Source: Rheinheimera sp. MMS21-TC3 (lineage in GTDB: Bacteria; Pseudomonadota; Gammaproteobacteria; Enterobacterales; Alteromonadaceae). From it: 64,000 bases of DNA. Positions 19,250-29,401 of this stretch are shown here, piece by piece; position 1 is the first letter of the stretch; the number at the start of each line of letters is the position of its first letter. The stretch spans positions 62,001-126,000 of the forward strand of contig NZ_CP135084.1 of the NCBI RefSeq assembly GCF_032229285.1, in the 5' to 3' direction. The notes below the pieces were generated by a model. It did no database searches. It was not told where the DNA came from and saw only the letters and a program-made list of their open reading frames with translations. The translations under genes and the position numbers were made by a program.

Positions 19250-19646
19250 TACTAAGCTCCTTAACCCTAACGTCTGTATCTAAAAAGCTGCTATAGCCAA
19301 TACTTCCGGGGGTGATTTTAAGTTGCTCTAACATCATAGATTCGTCCGCTACTACTGTTGGTCGTGCGCCAGTACCAGAAAAACTTAATCGATCCCAGAT
19401 CATGCTTAATTGATAAGGGAACAAATATAATTGCTGACGGCTAAATAGCTGATGTTGCGGGGCAGCTTCTGGCAAAATATAGACTTTTATGGGTGAACCA
19501 TCAGGCCATTGTGTTTGTCGCATAGTAAAAATGCTGCGTAGCTGCGATTGCGTTAACGCATCTAGAGGCACTGAGTTATGCACTACAACTTTAGTCGCAG
19601 ATAACGGTAGTGAGATTAAAAGCAATAAGAGGCCTAACAGCCGCAT
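19239..19646 (-). CDS. Small PstS-like periplasmic binding protein
   Basis: A 135-residue exported protein; the signal peptide covers about residues 1-18 (MRLLGLLLLLISLPLSATK). The remainder resembles one lobe of phosphate ABC-transporter binding proteins: VVHNSVPLDALTQSQLRSIF, TQWPDGSPIKVYILPE, and GSIGYSSFL near the end. It is much shorter than PstS (about 320 residues), and no transporter genes are nearby, so a sensing role is more likely than transport. First gene of the three-gene unit. Confidence 0.75.
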   Translation of the reverse strand: MRLLGLLLLLISLPLSATKVVVHNSVPLDALTQSQLRSIFTMRQTQWPDGSPIKVYILPEAAPQHQLFSRQQLYLFPYQLSMIWDRLSFSGTGARPTVVADESMMLEQLKITPGSIGYSSFLDTDVRVKELSIEY

Positions 19647-19842
19647 ATCATTCCTAAGGAATTCACTTCAAATACATTTAAGTTACTTTCATGCACTATT
19701 TTTACTCTCACACAAAGCATGCAACATGCTAAAGCAAATAAGAAATATTAATATAGCACTATAGAAACAAAGTTGCCGCCACTATTTTAGCAGCAACTGA
19801 AAGCTAAGCCATTATATGTACTTAGTTTATTTTAATTTCACA

Positions 19843-21072
19843 TTAATTTACCGACGTAGAACGCTGTTGCGCTGGCATTTTTCTCTTAGGCTTTTTCGGC
19901 TTATAAGGCTTAGTGTTTAGAGGCAAACTGGGCAGCTCATTAACAGGAATGTAACCTTCTACTGTAACCCGTGGCAAAGTTTGCTTAATTAAACGCTCTA
20001 TTGCGGTTAACTCTTTAATTTCATCAAGACAGACTAATGATATAGCATGACCTGCAGCGCCCGCCCTTCCGGTGCGACCAATACGATGCACATAATCCTC
20101 AGCCACATTAGGCAACTCAAAGTTTACCACTTGAGGTAGTTGATCAATATCTAAACCTCTAGCCGCAATGTCGGTTGCAACTAAGGCTTTTATCCGGCCA
20201 TTTTTAAAGTCGGCTAAGGCTTTTGTTCGAGCATTTTGGCTTTTATTACCATGAATAGCCGCAGCATTTATCCCAGCAGATCCTAAATGAGTCGTGAGTT
20301 TATTGGCTTGATGTTTAGTTCGAGTAAAAATAAGTACCTGTTGCCAATTGTTGTCTTGAACTAATTTTGTTAACAGAGCTGCTTTACGGCCTTTATCTAC
20401 CGGATAAATACTTTGTTCCACTCGCTCTGCTGTACTATTGGCCGGGCTTACCGATACTTCTAAAGGATTAGCTACTAAACCTTTGGCTAACTTACGTATA
20501 TCGTCTGAAAACGTGGCAGAGAAAAGTAAGTTTTGGCGTTTTTTAGGTAACAGAGCGATAATTTTTTTAATATCATTAATAAAGCCCATATCTAACATGC
20601 GGTCGGCTTCATCTAGCACTAAAACTTCTAACTGACTAAAGCGTACAGCATTTTGCTGATATAAATCTAATAACCGCCCAGGGGTGGCCACTAAAATATC
20701 AACGCCACGGCGCAGCGCCATCATTTGTGGATTTATTTTTACACCACCAAATACCACTGTGCTTTTTAGTGGTAAATATTTACTATAATCGACAACACTT
20801 TGCGCAACTTGCGCGGCTAATTCACGTGTCGGGGTTAAAATTAAAGCCCTTGCTTGATTAGGCTGTACTTTGGCACCATCACTAAGTAGCTGTAATAAGG
20901 GTAAAGTAAAGCCTGCGGTTTTTCCGGTGCCAGTTTGAGCAGCAGCCATTAAATCCCGACCAGCTAATATGCCTGGTATTGCTTGTTCTTGAATAGGCGA
21001 AGGCGCACTATAGCCTTTATCTGCTATAGCTTTTAGTAACCCAGGGGCTAAGTTTAAATCTGTAAATTGCAT
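19843..21072 (-). CDS. rhlE: DEAD-box RNA helicase RhlE
   Basis: A 409-residue ATP-dependent RNA helicase that acts on structured RNA such as ribosome precursors. Motifs in order: Q motif [12 protein letters not shown], Walker [49 protein letters not shown], and in the second domain [12 protein letters not shown] and [11 protein letters not shown] basic tail ([14 protein letters not shown]) follows. The start at 21072 gives the family MQFTDLNL N-terminus; an upstream in-frame start at 21129 looks unlikely. Confidence 0.93.
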   Translation of the reverse strand: MQFTDLNLAPGLLKAIADKGYSAPSPIQEQAIPGILAGRDLMAAAQTGTGKTAGFTLPLLQLLSDGAKVQPNQARALILTPTRELAAQVAQSVVDYSKYLPLKSTVVFGGVKINPQMMALRRGVDILVATPGRLLDLYQQNAVRFSQLEVLVLDEADRMLDMGFINDIKKIIALLPKKRQNLLFSATFSDDIRKLAKGLVANPLEVSVSPANSTAERVEQSIYPVDKGRKAALLTKLVQDNNWQQVLIFTRTKHQANKLTTHLGSAGINAAAIHGNKSQNARTKALADFKNGRIKALVATDIAARGLDIDQLPQVVNFELPNVAEDYVHRIGRTGRAGAAGHAISLVCLDEIKELTAIERLIKQTLPRVTVEGYIPVNELPSLPLNTKPYKPKKPKRKMPAQQRSTSVN

Positions 21073-21281
21073 GCGAAATCCCGCAGTTATGCTGCGTGAT
21101 ACATCTGCCGCAGCTGCAGTTACCACCAAAATGGAGGGGCGCGAAGTTTACAGCAAAAGCAGTGGCAATGCGAGCTTAAGCACTAAGTAACACTTTGTGC
21201 TTAACTATTATAGTCGCTTTATTATTGCAGCTGATTACACTAAAGCCTGCATACTATAAATTTTAACCTTGGGATCTGCAT

Positions 21282-22592
21282 TTGAAATCAAAAAACTCTG
21301 ATTCATACAAAACAGTTTTTATGCGCCACTTAGAGCGTATTATGGCAGCGCTCTATACTGATGATAATAGTTTAGTCGCCCAAACAGAGCAGTTTTATCA
21401 AAGCACAAGCGATGCAGTGCCTATTAACTTATTTCCAGATTTACTATTTACAGCTGAGCGGATTTTAAATTTAACTGAAGGCAGCATTCAGCAAGAAACA
21501 CTAACCCGATCTGCTAAAGTCCTAGGCTCTTTGCAACTCACAGTACCTGACTCTACAAGGCGCTGGCGTGAAGTTCAGTTTAGCTTCAAACCCATTTACC
21601 GTGCTGTACTTGCCTTACGTTTATTAGATCATACCTTAGAACATAAGCAATTAACTGACCCTAAATTACAAGCCCATTTTGCTGCTAGACAGCCAGGTAA
21701 TGCAGATTGCCAATACCGACTCTATGTGCAAACTCCCTTAGTTATTGCCATTTTATTGCTTGACTCTGGTTTACATGATCCTAAAACCTTAGCTATTCTC
21801 TATGGCAATAAAATTCAACAATTAGATCCGCTGCGAGCCATGTCTGGTCAAGAAAGAGTAGATTTTAATACCACCAATCAAAATGCAAGATCGCTGTTAA
21901 CGCAAAAAGGCTTGCGTCCTAGCGCTTATCGCGGCAATTGTAAACTAGAGCAGCAGCAACATCAGAAAATGCAACAAACACAATTACAGCTAGTGCAAGC
22001 CATAATACAGCTGGTTGAAAATGCACAGAGCATTTTAGGTAATATTGCTAAAATTCCACAAATATACAGTTCTGTTGTTTTACCTGGTCGAAATCGATTT
22101 CGTTATGAATCCTTACCAAAAGTAGTACTAATTTTAAAACAAGCAGCAAAGCGACTTCAGGTTGATGCGAAATTAGTTGATCAACTATTACGTATTACCG
22201 GTATTTTTCCTCAAGGCTATGGCATTGCATTTTTACCAAAGCAGTTAGATCTGAGCACCCAAGAGAAGTATGAGTTAGCTATTGTTAACCAATTATACCC
22301 CCCCTCGCCAGAACAACCTTTGTGTCGTGTTGTAACGCGCAATTTGCAATATCGCCGTGGCGGCCAAAATTGCCAAATCAGCGTAGACTATAACCTCTAC
22401 TTTAAGCCGGCTCGCGATAAGTTAACCATTATGCCAGAACAGCGATTACGTGAAATCTTAAGTAAACTAAGCGCAGACTGGCACCCTGGTGAACTCCGCC
22501 GTTTAGTACCTCGTTATTGGCAACCGTCGGAATTCTTTAGTCATTCTGATCAGCAAAATCTCTGGAACCAAGCGCCTAAAGTAATTAACTAG
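21282..22592 (+). CDS. Conserved-looking protein of unknown function
   Basis: A 436-residue cytoplasmic protein, mostly helical by composition, which I cannot assign. Residues about 85-200 (FKPIYRAVLALRLLDHT, ILLLDSGLHDPKTLAILYG) resemble the packed helices of an HD-type domain, but I see no clear HD metal motif. A Gln-rich stretch (about 225-250) is followed by LPGRNRFRYESLPKVVLILK and GIFPQGYGIAF. The C-terminal 100 residues have beta character. It is divergent from rhlE and stands apart from its downstream neighbours. Codon use is like the rest of the region, so it is likely a real gene. Confidence 0.7.
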   Translation: MKSKNSDSYKTVFMRHLERIMAALYTDDNSLVAQTEQFYQSTSDAVPINLFPDLLFTAERILNLTEGSIQQETLTRSAKVLGSLQLTVPDSTRRWREVQFSFKPIYRAVLALRLLDHTLEHKQLTDPKLQAHFAARQPGNADCQYRLYVQTPLVIAILLLDSGLHDPKTLAILYGNKIQQLDPLRAMSGQERVDFNTTNQNARSLLTQKGLRPSAYRGNCKLEQQQHQKMQQTQLQLVQAIIQLVENAQSILGNIAKIPQIYSSVVLPGRNRFRYESLPKVVLILKQAAKRLQVDAKLVDQLLRITGIFPQGYGIAFLPKQLDLSTQEKYELAIVNQLYPPSPEQPLCRVVTRNLQYRRGGQNCQISVDYNLYFKPARDKLTIMPEQRLREILSKLSADWHPGELRRLVPRYWQPSEFFSHSDQQNLWNQAPKVIN

Positions 22593-22694
22593 CAGGTAAA
22601 TTAACTGGCTATAGTCATTTAATAATAAATCACTTGAATTCAGTAACATTATTGCGCAGGATCAAGCCCTCATTAGCTTAACTAGATAAATATT

Positions 22695-23108
22695 ATGCTT
22701 GATACAGCCCTTAATTCATTGCATGGCCTACCGGCCTTTGCTACTTATTTTGCCCTAGCTTTACTACTATTGATGATTTTTGTTCGTTGTTACACTTGGC
22801 TAACGCCACATGACGAATTTGGCTTAATTAGGGCGAACAAGCCTGCTGCCGCTATCGCCTTTGCTGGTGCCTTTATTGGCTTTGCTTGGCCGCTATCTAG
22901 CGCAATAACCAACTCATTATCATTATTAGACTGTGCGATCTGGGGGGCCGTGGCATTATTGGTCCAGCTTATTGCCTTTTTTATCAGCTCTTTGCTGTTA
23001 AAGCAGCTACCTAAACGCATCAGTGATGGCGAAGTAGCAGCAGGAATATTTTCAGCCGGCTGCTCTATTGCAATAGGTATGCTTAACGCCGCTAGTATGA
23101 GCTACTAA
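22695..23108 (+). CDS. DUF350 membrane protein, YjfL-like
   Basis: A 137-residue integral membrane protein with four hydrophobic spans and the DUF350 pattern around EFGLIRANKPAAAIAFAGAF and ISDGEVAAGIFSAG. In E. coli yjfL is next to yjfM and yjfC, as here. Function unknown. It heads an operon of three genes with gaps of 9 and 3 bp. Confidence 0.85.
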   Translation: MLDTALNSLHGLPAFATYFALALLLLMIFVRCYTWLTPHDEFGLIRANKPAAAIAFAGAFIGFAWPLSSAITNSLSLLDCAIWGAVALLVQLIAFFISSLLLKQLPKRISDGEVAAGIFSAGCSIAIGMLNAASMSY

Positions 23109-23117
23109 GGAAACATT

Positions 23118-23756
23118 ATGTCACGCGAATTTAAACGTAGTAAAACAGCACGCCTTATTATGATGGTACCGGCTGCAGGTTTAATGTTAACGGGCTGCGG
23201 TGAAGAGCCGGTTGAAGTGCAAGTTTATAATACCCCTGATGAGTGCGCCGCTTATTATAACCCTCCAGCACAATGCCAAGCCGCTTTCGCTGAAGCTAAA
23301 GCACTGCATCCTAAAGTTGCTCCGCGGTATAGCAATAAAAGGGAATGCGAAACCGACTTTGGTGCCGGCCAGTGCGAAGCGGCTCCGGTTATTGCAAATG
23401 TAGAAAATAATGCAACTCAATCTGAGCCTCAAGCGCAAAGCCAGCAAAGTAGTGGCTTTTTTATGCCAATGATGATGGGCTTTATGGCTGGGCAAATGCT
23501 AAATCGCGGTGGCTTAGCTGGTCAAGCGCCACAAACTGCAAGCAAAAATGCCAGCCCTGTTGCTTCACAGCCTTTATATAAGTCTCGTGATGACAGGCAA
23601 ACCTTCCGTACGGCAAGTAACACGCCTGTTGCCAGCCAACCTGGACCAGCCCGAGTAAAACCTTCAGCCGTTAAACCTAAACCTGCGGTTAAAGCTCGTC
23701 GTGGCGGCTTTGGTGCTCAGGCAGCTAGACGCACTAGTTCAAGCTTTGGTGGCTAA
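23118..23756 (+). CDS. DUF1190 lipoprotein, YgiB/YjfM-like
   Basis: A 212-residue exported protein. The lipobox is LTGC (about residue 27) after an unusually polar N-terminus. VQVYNTPDECAAYYNPPAQCQAAF and SNKRECETDFGAGQCEA carry the four cysteines typical of DUF1190. The rest is low complexity, rich in Gln, Ala, Pro and basic residues, and ends RRGGFGAQAARRTSSSFGG. Probably in the envelope and linked to the YjfC-like protein. Confidence 0.85.
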   Translation: MSREFKRSKTARLIMMVPAAGLMLTGCGEEPVEVQVYNTPDECAAYYNPPAQCQAAFAEAKALHPKVAPRYSNKRECETDFGAGQCEAAPVIANVENNATQSEPQAQSQQSSGFFMPMMMGFMAGQMLNRGGLAGQAPQTASKNASPVASQPLYKSRDDRQTFRTASNTPVASQPGPARVKPSAVKPKPAVKARRGGFGAQAARRTSSSFGG

Positions 23757-23759
23757 ACC

Positions 23760-24908
23760 ATGAAGCGAATTAATTGTAGTCCGCGTCCGGGCTGGCAGCA
23801 GTTTGCCCAAAGTGTTGGCTTTAACTTTCATACCTTTGATGGCGAGCCTTATTGGGATGAAACGGCGTATTATCAGTTTAGATTACAACAAATTGAACAG
23901 GATTTAGAGCAGCCCACCGAAGACTTACATCAGATGGCATTAGCTGTGGTTGACGATGTAGTGCAAAGCGAGCAATTACTACAGCAATTAGCTATTCCTG
24001 AAGCCTATTGGCAAGCTGTGCGCGATAGTTGGCACAGTGCCCAGCCGCATTTATATGGCCGAATGGACTTTAGTTATGATGGTACAGGCCCAGCTAAACT
24101 GCTGGAATTAAACTACGATACGCCAACCTCTTTATTTGAAACGGGCTTTTTTCAATGGGTTTGGCTGGAAGATCAGTTAATGCGCGGCGAGATCCCGCAA
24201 CATGCCGATCAGTTTAATTCGCTGCAAGACAAGCTGCAGCAAGCTTTTGCTGAACTTGCCTTACCACAGCCTTTCTATTTTAGCAGCGTGGCCGACAGCA
24301 TAGAAGACAAAGGCACCGTTGATTATTTAATGGATATCGCATTACAAAGCGGGCTGGATGCGCGCTATATCGCAATAGAGCAACTCGGTGAGGCCGATGG
24401 CCAACTGGTCGATTTAGATGGCTATGCTATAGAAGGGCTATTTAAACTCTACCCTTGGGAGTTTATGCTACAAGAAGACTTTGCCAGTACTATTATTAGC
24501 AGTAAAACCCAATGGTTAGAACCACTTTGGAAATCTATTATTTCAAACAAAGGTATTTTGCCTTTGCTGTGGCAGAAGTTTCCTAATCATCCTAACTTAT
24601 TGCCCGCCATGTTTGAACAAGGCCAAGCTTTAAAGCCCGGCTGGGTTAAAAAGCCATTATTTTCTCGCGAAGGCGCTAATATTGAGCTAATTACTCCGCA
24701 AGGCAAAACGGTTAAAGAAACAGGGCCTTACGACGACAGCGGGTATATTCTGCAAGCTTTACAGCCCTTACCGAAATTTGTCGATAGCTACAGCCTTATT
24801 GGTAGTTGGGTCGTTGGTGATAGCGCCGCAGGTATTTGTATTCGCGAAGACAACAGCTTAATTACGAAAGATAGTTCACGGTTTTTACCTCATATAATTC
24901 TTGATTAA
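23760..24908 (+). CDS. Glutathionylspermidine-synthase-like ATP-grasp protein
   Basis: A 382-residue protein of the YgiC/YjfC family, related to the synthetase domain of glutathionylspermidine synthase. RMDFSYDGTGPAKLLELNYDTPTSLFETGF is split here by family-typical acidic metal-binding positions, and FSREGANIELI with SWVVGDSAAGICIRED form the C-terminal ATP-grasp part. The true substrate of YjfC-type proteins is not settled; peptide or polyamine ligation is possible. The amidase domain of full-length Gss is absent. Last gene of its operon; a terminator follows. Confidence 0.88.
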   Translation: MKRINCSPRPGWQQFAQSVGFNFHTFDGEPYWDETAYYQFRLQQIEQDLEQPTEDLHQMALAVVDDVVQSEQLLQQLAIPEAYWQAVRDSWHSAQPHLYGRMDFSYDGTGPAKLLELNYDTPTSLFETGFFQWVWLEDQLMRGEIPQHADQFNSLQDKLQQAFAELALPQPFYFSSVADSIEDKGTVDYLMDIALQSGLDARYIAIEQLGEADGQLVDLDGYAIEGLFKLYPWEFMLQEDFASTIISSKTQWLEPLWKSIISNKGILPLLWQKFPNHPNLLPAMFEQGQALKPGWVKKPLFSREGANIELITPQGKTVKETGPYDDSGYILQALQPLPKFVDSYSLIGSWVVGDSAAGICIREDNSLITKDSSRFLPHIILD

Positions 24909-24965
24909 CAACGAAACAATAGAATTAATATGCAATAAAACTAGATGTATACCCAAACACTATTT

Positions 24966-25008
24966 AAAATGCCAACTTGAAAATAAAACGATTGGCATTT
25001 TTATTTTT
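24966..25008 (+). terminator. Terminator after the YjfLMC-like operon
   Basis: AAAATGCCAA (24966-24975) pairs with TTGGCATTTT (24992-25001), with a 16-base loop and a following T-rich run. It separates the operon from argA. Confidence 0.8.
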
Positions 25009-25066
25009 TTACTGCCATCTTTAACCTATCTCATGCTTTGTCTTACTATCAAGGAAATACATACTC

Positions 25067-26386
25067 GTGCGCACTACTGAACTTGTATCTGGATTTCGCC
25101 AATCGGCACCTTACGTTAATGCTCACCGTGGTAAAACCTTTGTTGTTATGATGGGTGGTGAAGCCATTAACCAAACTGGCTTTCGTGGCATTATTAATGA
25201 TTTGGCTTTATTAAATAGCCTAGGTATTAAAATAGTATTGGTTTATGGAGCACGGCCACAAATTAACAGCGCCTTGCAAGACGCAGGATTAGCGCCAAGC
25301 TTTCATCAGCATATTCGCATTACCGATGACGAGTCATTTCGTTTAATTAAACAAGTAGCCGGTGAGCTGCAACTGGATATTACCGCTCGCTTATCTATGA
25401 GTTTAAGTAACACCCCTATGCAAGGCGCACAAATAAACGTGGTTAGCGGTAACTTTGTTATTGCCCAACCTTTAGGTGTAGATGAAGGCGTAGATTACTT
25501 TCATAGCGGCCGTGTTCGGCGTATTGACACTGCCGGCATTCGCCGCCAGTTAGACAACAACGGCATTGTCTTAATGGGACCTATTGCCGCTTCTGTTACC
25601 GGTGAAAGCTTTAATTTAACGGCTGAAGATATTGCCACCCAAGTCGCTATAAAGTTAAAAGCTGACAAAATGATTGGTTTTAGTGAAATGGGCGGCATTA
25701 CCGATGATGAAGGCAGCATTATCGCCGAAATGATGCCTAATTATGCTGAACAATTAGTACAAAATATCCAGCCTACCTTAGCAGCTTGCCCTAGCACTTT
25801 AGCATTTTTGCACGCGGCTATTTTAGCCTGCAGAGGAGGCGTACCTCGCTGTCACTTAGTCAGTTTTGCCGATGATGGCGCCTTATTACAAGAGCTATTT
25901 TCTCGCGATGGTATCGGCACGCAAATTGTTACAGAATCAGCAGAAAAACTACGCCAAGCTACTATTGCCGACATTGGCGGTATTTTAGATTTAATTCGCC
26001 CTCTTGAGCAACAAGGTTTGTTAGTAAGACGCTCTCGTGAACAGTTAGAAATGGAAATTAGCCAATTTACCTTAATTGAGCGCGATGGTTTAGTCATTGG
26101 CTGCGCCGCTTTATATACCTTCCCTGAAGATAATGTCGCCGAGTTTGCTTGTTTAGCCGTACACCCTGACTATAGAGATGCTGACCGTGGTAGTTTACTG
26201 TTAAATAGTATTATTCAGCTAGCCCGCCAACAACGTTTCGACAAGCTTTTTGCCTTAACTACGCGCAGTATTCATTGGTTTTTAGAGCAGGGCTTTGAGC
26301 TTTTAACTGTAGATGATTTGCCAGCACAAAAAAAGCAGATGTACAATTATCAACGCCGTTCAAAAATTCTGGCTTTAACCTTATAA
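25067..26386 (+). CDS. argA: Amino-acid N-acetyltransferase (N-acetylglutamate synthase)
   Basis: A 439-residue enzyme that acetylates glutamate, the first step of arginine synthesis. The N-terminal amino-acid-kinase-like domain (residues about 20-280: [29 protein letters not shown]) binds arginine for feedback control. The C-terminal GNAT domain (about 290-439) has [20 protein letters not shown] and [18 protein letters not shown] 25067 is the start with AAGGAA upstream. No convincing ArgR box is seen in the short 5-prime gap. Confidence 0.96.
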   Translation: MRTTELVSGFRQSAPYVNAHRGKTFVVMMGGEAINQTGFRGIINDLALLNSLGIKIVLVYGARPQINSALQDAGLAPSFHQHIRITDDESFRLIKQVAGELQLDITARLSMSLSNTPMQGAQINVVSGNFVIAQPLGVDEGVDYFHSGRVRRIDTAGIRRQLDNNGIVLMGPIAASVTGESFNLTAEDIATQVAIKLKADKMIGFSEMGGITDDEGSIIAEMMPNYAEQLVQNIQPTLAACPSTLAFLHAAILACRGGVPRCHLVSFADDGALLQELFSRDGIGTQIVTESAEKLRQATIADIGGILDLIRPLEQQGLLVRRSREQLEMEISQFTLIERDGLVIGCAALYTFPEDNVAEFACLAVHPDYRDADRGSLLLNSIIQLARQQRFDKLFALTTRSIHWFLEQGFELLTVDDLPAQKKQMYNYQRRSKILALTL

Positions 26387-26418
26387 AGAGTGACAAACTG
26401 AAGCGATAGAATAACGAG

Positions 26419-27495
26419 TTACGACTTTATCTGCTGTATTTGCTGCAGCACCTGCTTAGCTAAAGCGCGTGCTGTAGTCCACTTCCCCCCAGACACTGTT
26501 AACAATTGGTCTTGCCAATTAAGCTGATACTCTCGACTGGCTCGGCTGGCATTATCACTGCCAGCTAATAGCGGCCTGACGCCTGCAAAGTCGGCTAAGA
26601 CATCCTCAGGAGCCTTACTAGGAGCAAAATAGTGGTTATAGGTATTTAATAGGTAATCGCGCTCTTGCTCTGAACACGCTATAGGTTGTTCTAGTTTTTG
26701 CCGCACTTCAGTTGTACCGACCAAGGTATTTCCCTGATATGGTAAAACAAAAATTAACCGTGTTTCATTAGGTACTTCCAGCATATGGCCATAACGGCCC
26801 ATTGCCGGCAACAATAAATGACTGCCGCGAACTAAGTCTAACTTTTGCTTAGGTTCAATATTGGACTGCTCTAATAAGTGCTGACTCCAAGGCCCTGCAA
26901 CATTAATCACCCGATCAAATTGTTGCCAGCCCGCCGCCAGTAAAACTTTGCCATCTGTTGTCACTTGCTGCACTTCGGTATGAGCCTGAATAGCGACACC
27001 GGCTTTTTTACATTGCTCGGCCATCCATAAGCCTAATTTGTGATCATCCATTTGGCCGTCAAAAAATAAATAAGCGCCCCGTAAACCATCAGCTTTTAAT
27101 TGCGGTGAACATCGCAAGCTTTGCTCCGCTGTTAACCAGCGATGCTGACCTATCCCCTTGCGGCCGGCAAACTTATCATATAACCATAGGCCAACTTTTA
27201 CTTGCCAGCGCGGACGTTGGGTATGGCTATAAAAAGGGTATAGAATAGCTAAACGCCGAGTTAACTTAGGTGCTTTTTTTAGCCACCAACGGCGCTCTTG
27301 TAAGGCTTCATAAACTAGCCGGAATTCGGCTTGCTCTAAATAGCGTAAACCACCATGCAATAACTTAGACGAGGCACTGCTAGTTGCTTGCATTAATCCA
27401 TCACGCTCAAACAAGGTAACCTGATGCCCTGCTAAAGCAAGCTGCCAAGCGCTACTTAAGCCATTAATGCCACCACCCACTACGGCTATTTGCAT
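26419..27495 (-). CDS. FAD-dependent glycerol-3-phosphate dehydrogenase-like oxidoreductase
   Basis: A 358-residue flavoprotein of the DAO/GlpD group. The N-terminal FAD-binding motif is AVVGGGINGLSSAWQLALAG, followed by SSASSKLLHGGLRYLE, which is typical of GlpD, and the C-terminal GGKWTTARALAKQVL. It lacks the C-terminal domain that makes GlpD about 500 residues long, so it is a short relative; whether it uses glycerol-3-phosphate is uncertain. It overlaps proB by 10 bp, an odd pair with no known shared pathway. Confidence 0.82.
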   Translation of the reverse strand: MQIAVVGGGINGLSSAWQLALAGHQVTLFERDGLMQATSSASSKLLHGGLRYLEQAEFRLVYEALQERRWWLKKAPKLTRRLAILYPFYSHTQRPRWQVKVGLWLYDKFAGRKGIGQHRWLTAEQSLRCSPQLKADGLRGAYLFFDGQMDDHKLGLWMAEQCKKAGVAIQAHTEVQQVTTDGKVLLAAGWQQFDRVINVAGPWSQHLLEQSNIEPKQKLDLVRGSHLLLPAMGRYGHMLEVPNETRLIFVLPYQGNTLVGTTEVRQKLEQPIACSEQERDYLLNTYNHYFAPSKAPEDVLADFAGVRPLLAGSDNASRASREYQLNWQDQLLTVSGGKWTTARALAKQVLQQIQQIKS

Positions 27496-28610
27496 ACTTG
27501 CTCCGTTATACCTAAAGCGATATCGTCACGATGTACAACAACCTCGCTAGGGCAAAAGCCTAAAATTTGGGCTATATCTTGACTATGTTGGCCTTTAATA
27601 AGCTGTAGTTCTATTGCACTATATTGGCTAATACCTTTTGCTAATGGCTCACCATTTTCATTGCATAACCAAACCGCATCACCTTTATCAAATTGGCCAA
27701 CACTATTTAATACACCTTTGGCTAATAATGATGCCCCTTTTTGCAATAAGGCATTTACGGCACCTTGATCTAACAAAATACTACCGGCACTTTTAATGCT
27801 ATGTAATAACCAGTGCTTTTTAGCACTAACCCGATCTTGTTGGCGTTGAAATAAAGTACCTGTGGCTTGACCTGCAAGTAAGCGATCAAAATTAACACCA
27901 TGCTGACCATTAATAATTAAGGTGTCTACTCCCTGCCGAGTTGCTTTTTCAGCGGCCTGCAGTTTAGTCACCATACCACCAGTACCAATACTATGATGGC
28001 TAGCGCCAGCCATAGCATAGATATCTGCATTTATGCTGGCAACTAATGGGATAAAGGTAGCATTAGCATCTGTTTTAGGATTAGCACTATATAAGCCATC
28101 AATATCAGAGCAAATAATTAACGCATCGGCATCAACTAAAATAGCGACCATAGCCGCTAAATTATCATTGTCTCCAACTTTTAATTCAGCCGTTGCCACA
28201 GAGTCGTTTTCATTAATAATGGGCAGCACTTTATTAGTTAGCAAGGTGCGTAAAGTATTATCAATATTTAAATAACGACGGCGATTAGCAAAATCATCAT
28301 GGGTCAACAATATTTGCGCGCAACGAAAATCAAACAAATGACTCCAAGTCGCCATCATTTCTGTCTGGCCAACTGCAGCCATAGCTTGCTTAATATTAAT
28401 AGGTAAAGGGTGGTGGGCAAAGGCTATTGCATTTTTACCTGCTGCCACGCTACCAGAAGAGACTAAAACAACTTCAATCCCTATTGCACGGCACTCACTA
28501 ATAAAGTGAGCAATACTTAATAGATAGCGGGTAGAGCAGCCGTTAGCAGTAGGCGCTATTAACGCACTGCCAACCTTAATCACTATACGACGCCAGCGCA
28601 AACTTAGCAT
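27486..28610 (-). CDS. proB: Glutamate 5-kinase
   Basis: A 374-residue enzyme that phosphorylates glutamate, the first step of proline synthesis. The amino-acid kinase domain shows VIKVGSALIAP, LVSSGSVAAGKNAI, INENDSVATAELKVGDNDNLAA and GTGGMVTKLQAAEKA. A PUA domain fills about residues 275-370 (KGASLLAKGVLNSVGQFDKGD). proA is not adjacent, although it usually is. Gene order and the 10-bp overlap suggest joint transcription with the FAD oxidoreductase. Confidence 0.95.
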   Translation of the reverse strand: MLSLRWRRIVIKVGSALIAPTANGCSTRYLLSIAHFISECRAIGIEVVLVSSGSVAAGKNAIAFAHHPLPINIKQAMAAVGQTEMMATWSHLFDFRCAQILLTHDDFANRRRYLNIDNTLRTLLTNKVLPIINENDSVATAELKVGDNDNLAAMVAILVDADALIICSDIDGLYSANPKTDANATFIPLVASINADIYAMAGASHHSIGTGGMVTKLQAAEKATRQGVDTLIINGQHGVNFDRLLAGQATGTLFQRQQDRVSAKKHWLLHSIKSAGSILLDQGAVNALLQKGASLLAKGVLNSVGQFDKGDAVWLCNENGEPLAKGISQYSAIELQLIKGQHSQDIAQILGFCPSEVVVHRDDIALGITEQVCK

Positions 28611-28672
28611 ACTAAACCTTATTTAAAATAGTTGTGATAGCAGCTTAAAGTTTAGCGATATAAGTGTCTAGA

Positions 28673-29191
28673 TTAATTTGAGCTGGCTATAACAGTATCA
28701 CAATCACCAGCAGCTAAATGGGTGAAACTACCATAAGCAGCGATAACTAATCGATCTTCTGTTAAAGTTTTTACGTGCCAATTAACAGCACCATTGCCAT
28801 AGGCAACATGATTAATAACAAAGCTACCAGGCTGCTGGCGGATAGGGTATTTAAAAGTGTCTGAATGCTGGCCTTGCTCAATATGCTGCACCATTTCACG
28901 CTCTGTAAACAGCCATGTTTTACGCAAAGCGCTATCTCGCTGCAAAGTACTAGCAAGCTGTTGAGACGTACCCACTTCGCACCAACTCCCTGTGATTAGC
29001 TTATCTACTGTGTCAGACGTTTTTTGTTCAGCGAAACGTAAATCTAATAGTAACTCTTCCGCTTCACGGCAAGGTTCACCTTGAAATACAACTTTGCCCT
29101 CATCATCAGTACATTTATAGACTGATGCTTGTAAACTAGCTGATAAAAACATGCAGCTGAGCAAAAAAGTACAATGTAAAATTAATTTCAT
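28673..29191 (-). CDS. DUF4124 exported protein
   Basis: A 172-residue periplasmic protein with a signal peptide (residues 1-22, SASLQASVYKC). The N-terminal DUF4124 motif VYKCTDDEGKVVFQGEPCREA has a cysteine pair. The rest is beta-rich and unrecognised. A second DUF4124 protein lies at 32893. Function unknown. Confidence 0.8.
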   Translation of the reverse strand: MKLILHCTFLLSCMFLSASLQASVYKCTDDEGKVVFQGEPCREAEELLLDLRFAEQKTSDTVDKLITGSWCEVGTSQQLASTLQRDSALRKTWLFTEREMVQHIEQGQHSDTFKYPIRQQPGSFVINHVAYGNGAVNWHVKTLTEDRLVIAAYGSFTHLAAGDCDTVIASSN

Positions 29192-29401
29192 GCTTAAGTC
29201 CTGTATCCATACTACTAAAAGCCATTCCTATTAATGAGGCGGCTACATCATACGCAAAGCCACGCCAAAAGTGAATAAGTATTGAACGATAAGTACAAGT
29301 ATTTAACATGAGCTTGCTATTAGTCACTGTAAAGTATTTATGAATTCAGCAGTAATTCATTTGCTCTTGCTAAGCTGTAATAGTATTAAAAAGGAGTACC
29401 T

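Noticed and set aside
29136..29327. 63-codon frame upstream of the DUF4124 gene
   Set aside because: It overlaps the signal-peptide region of a better gene in another frame and has no ribosome site or family likeness.
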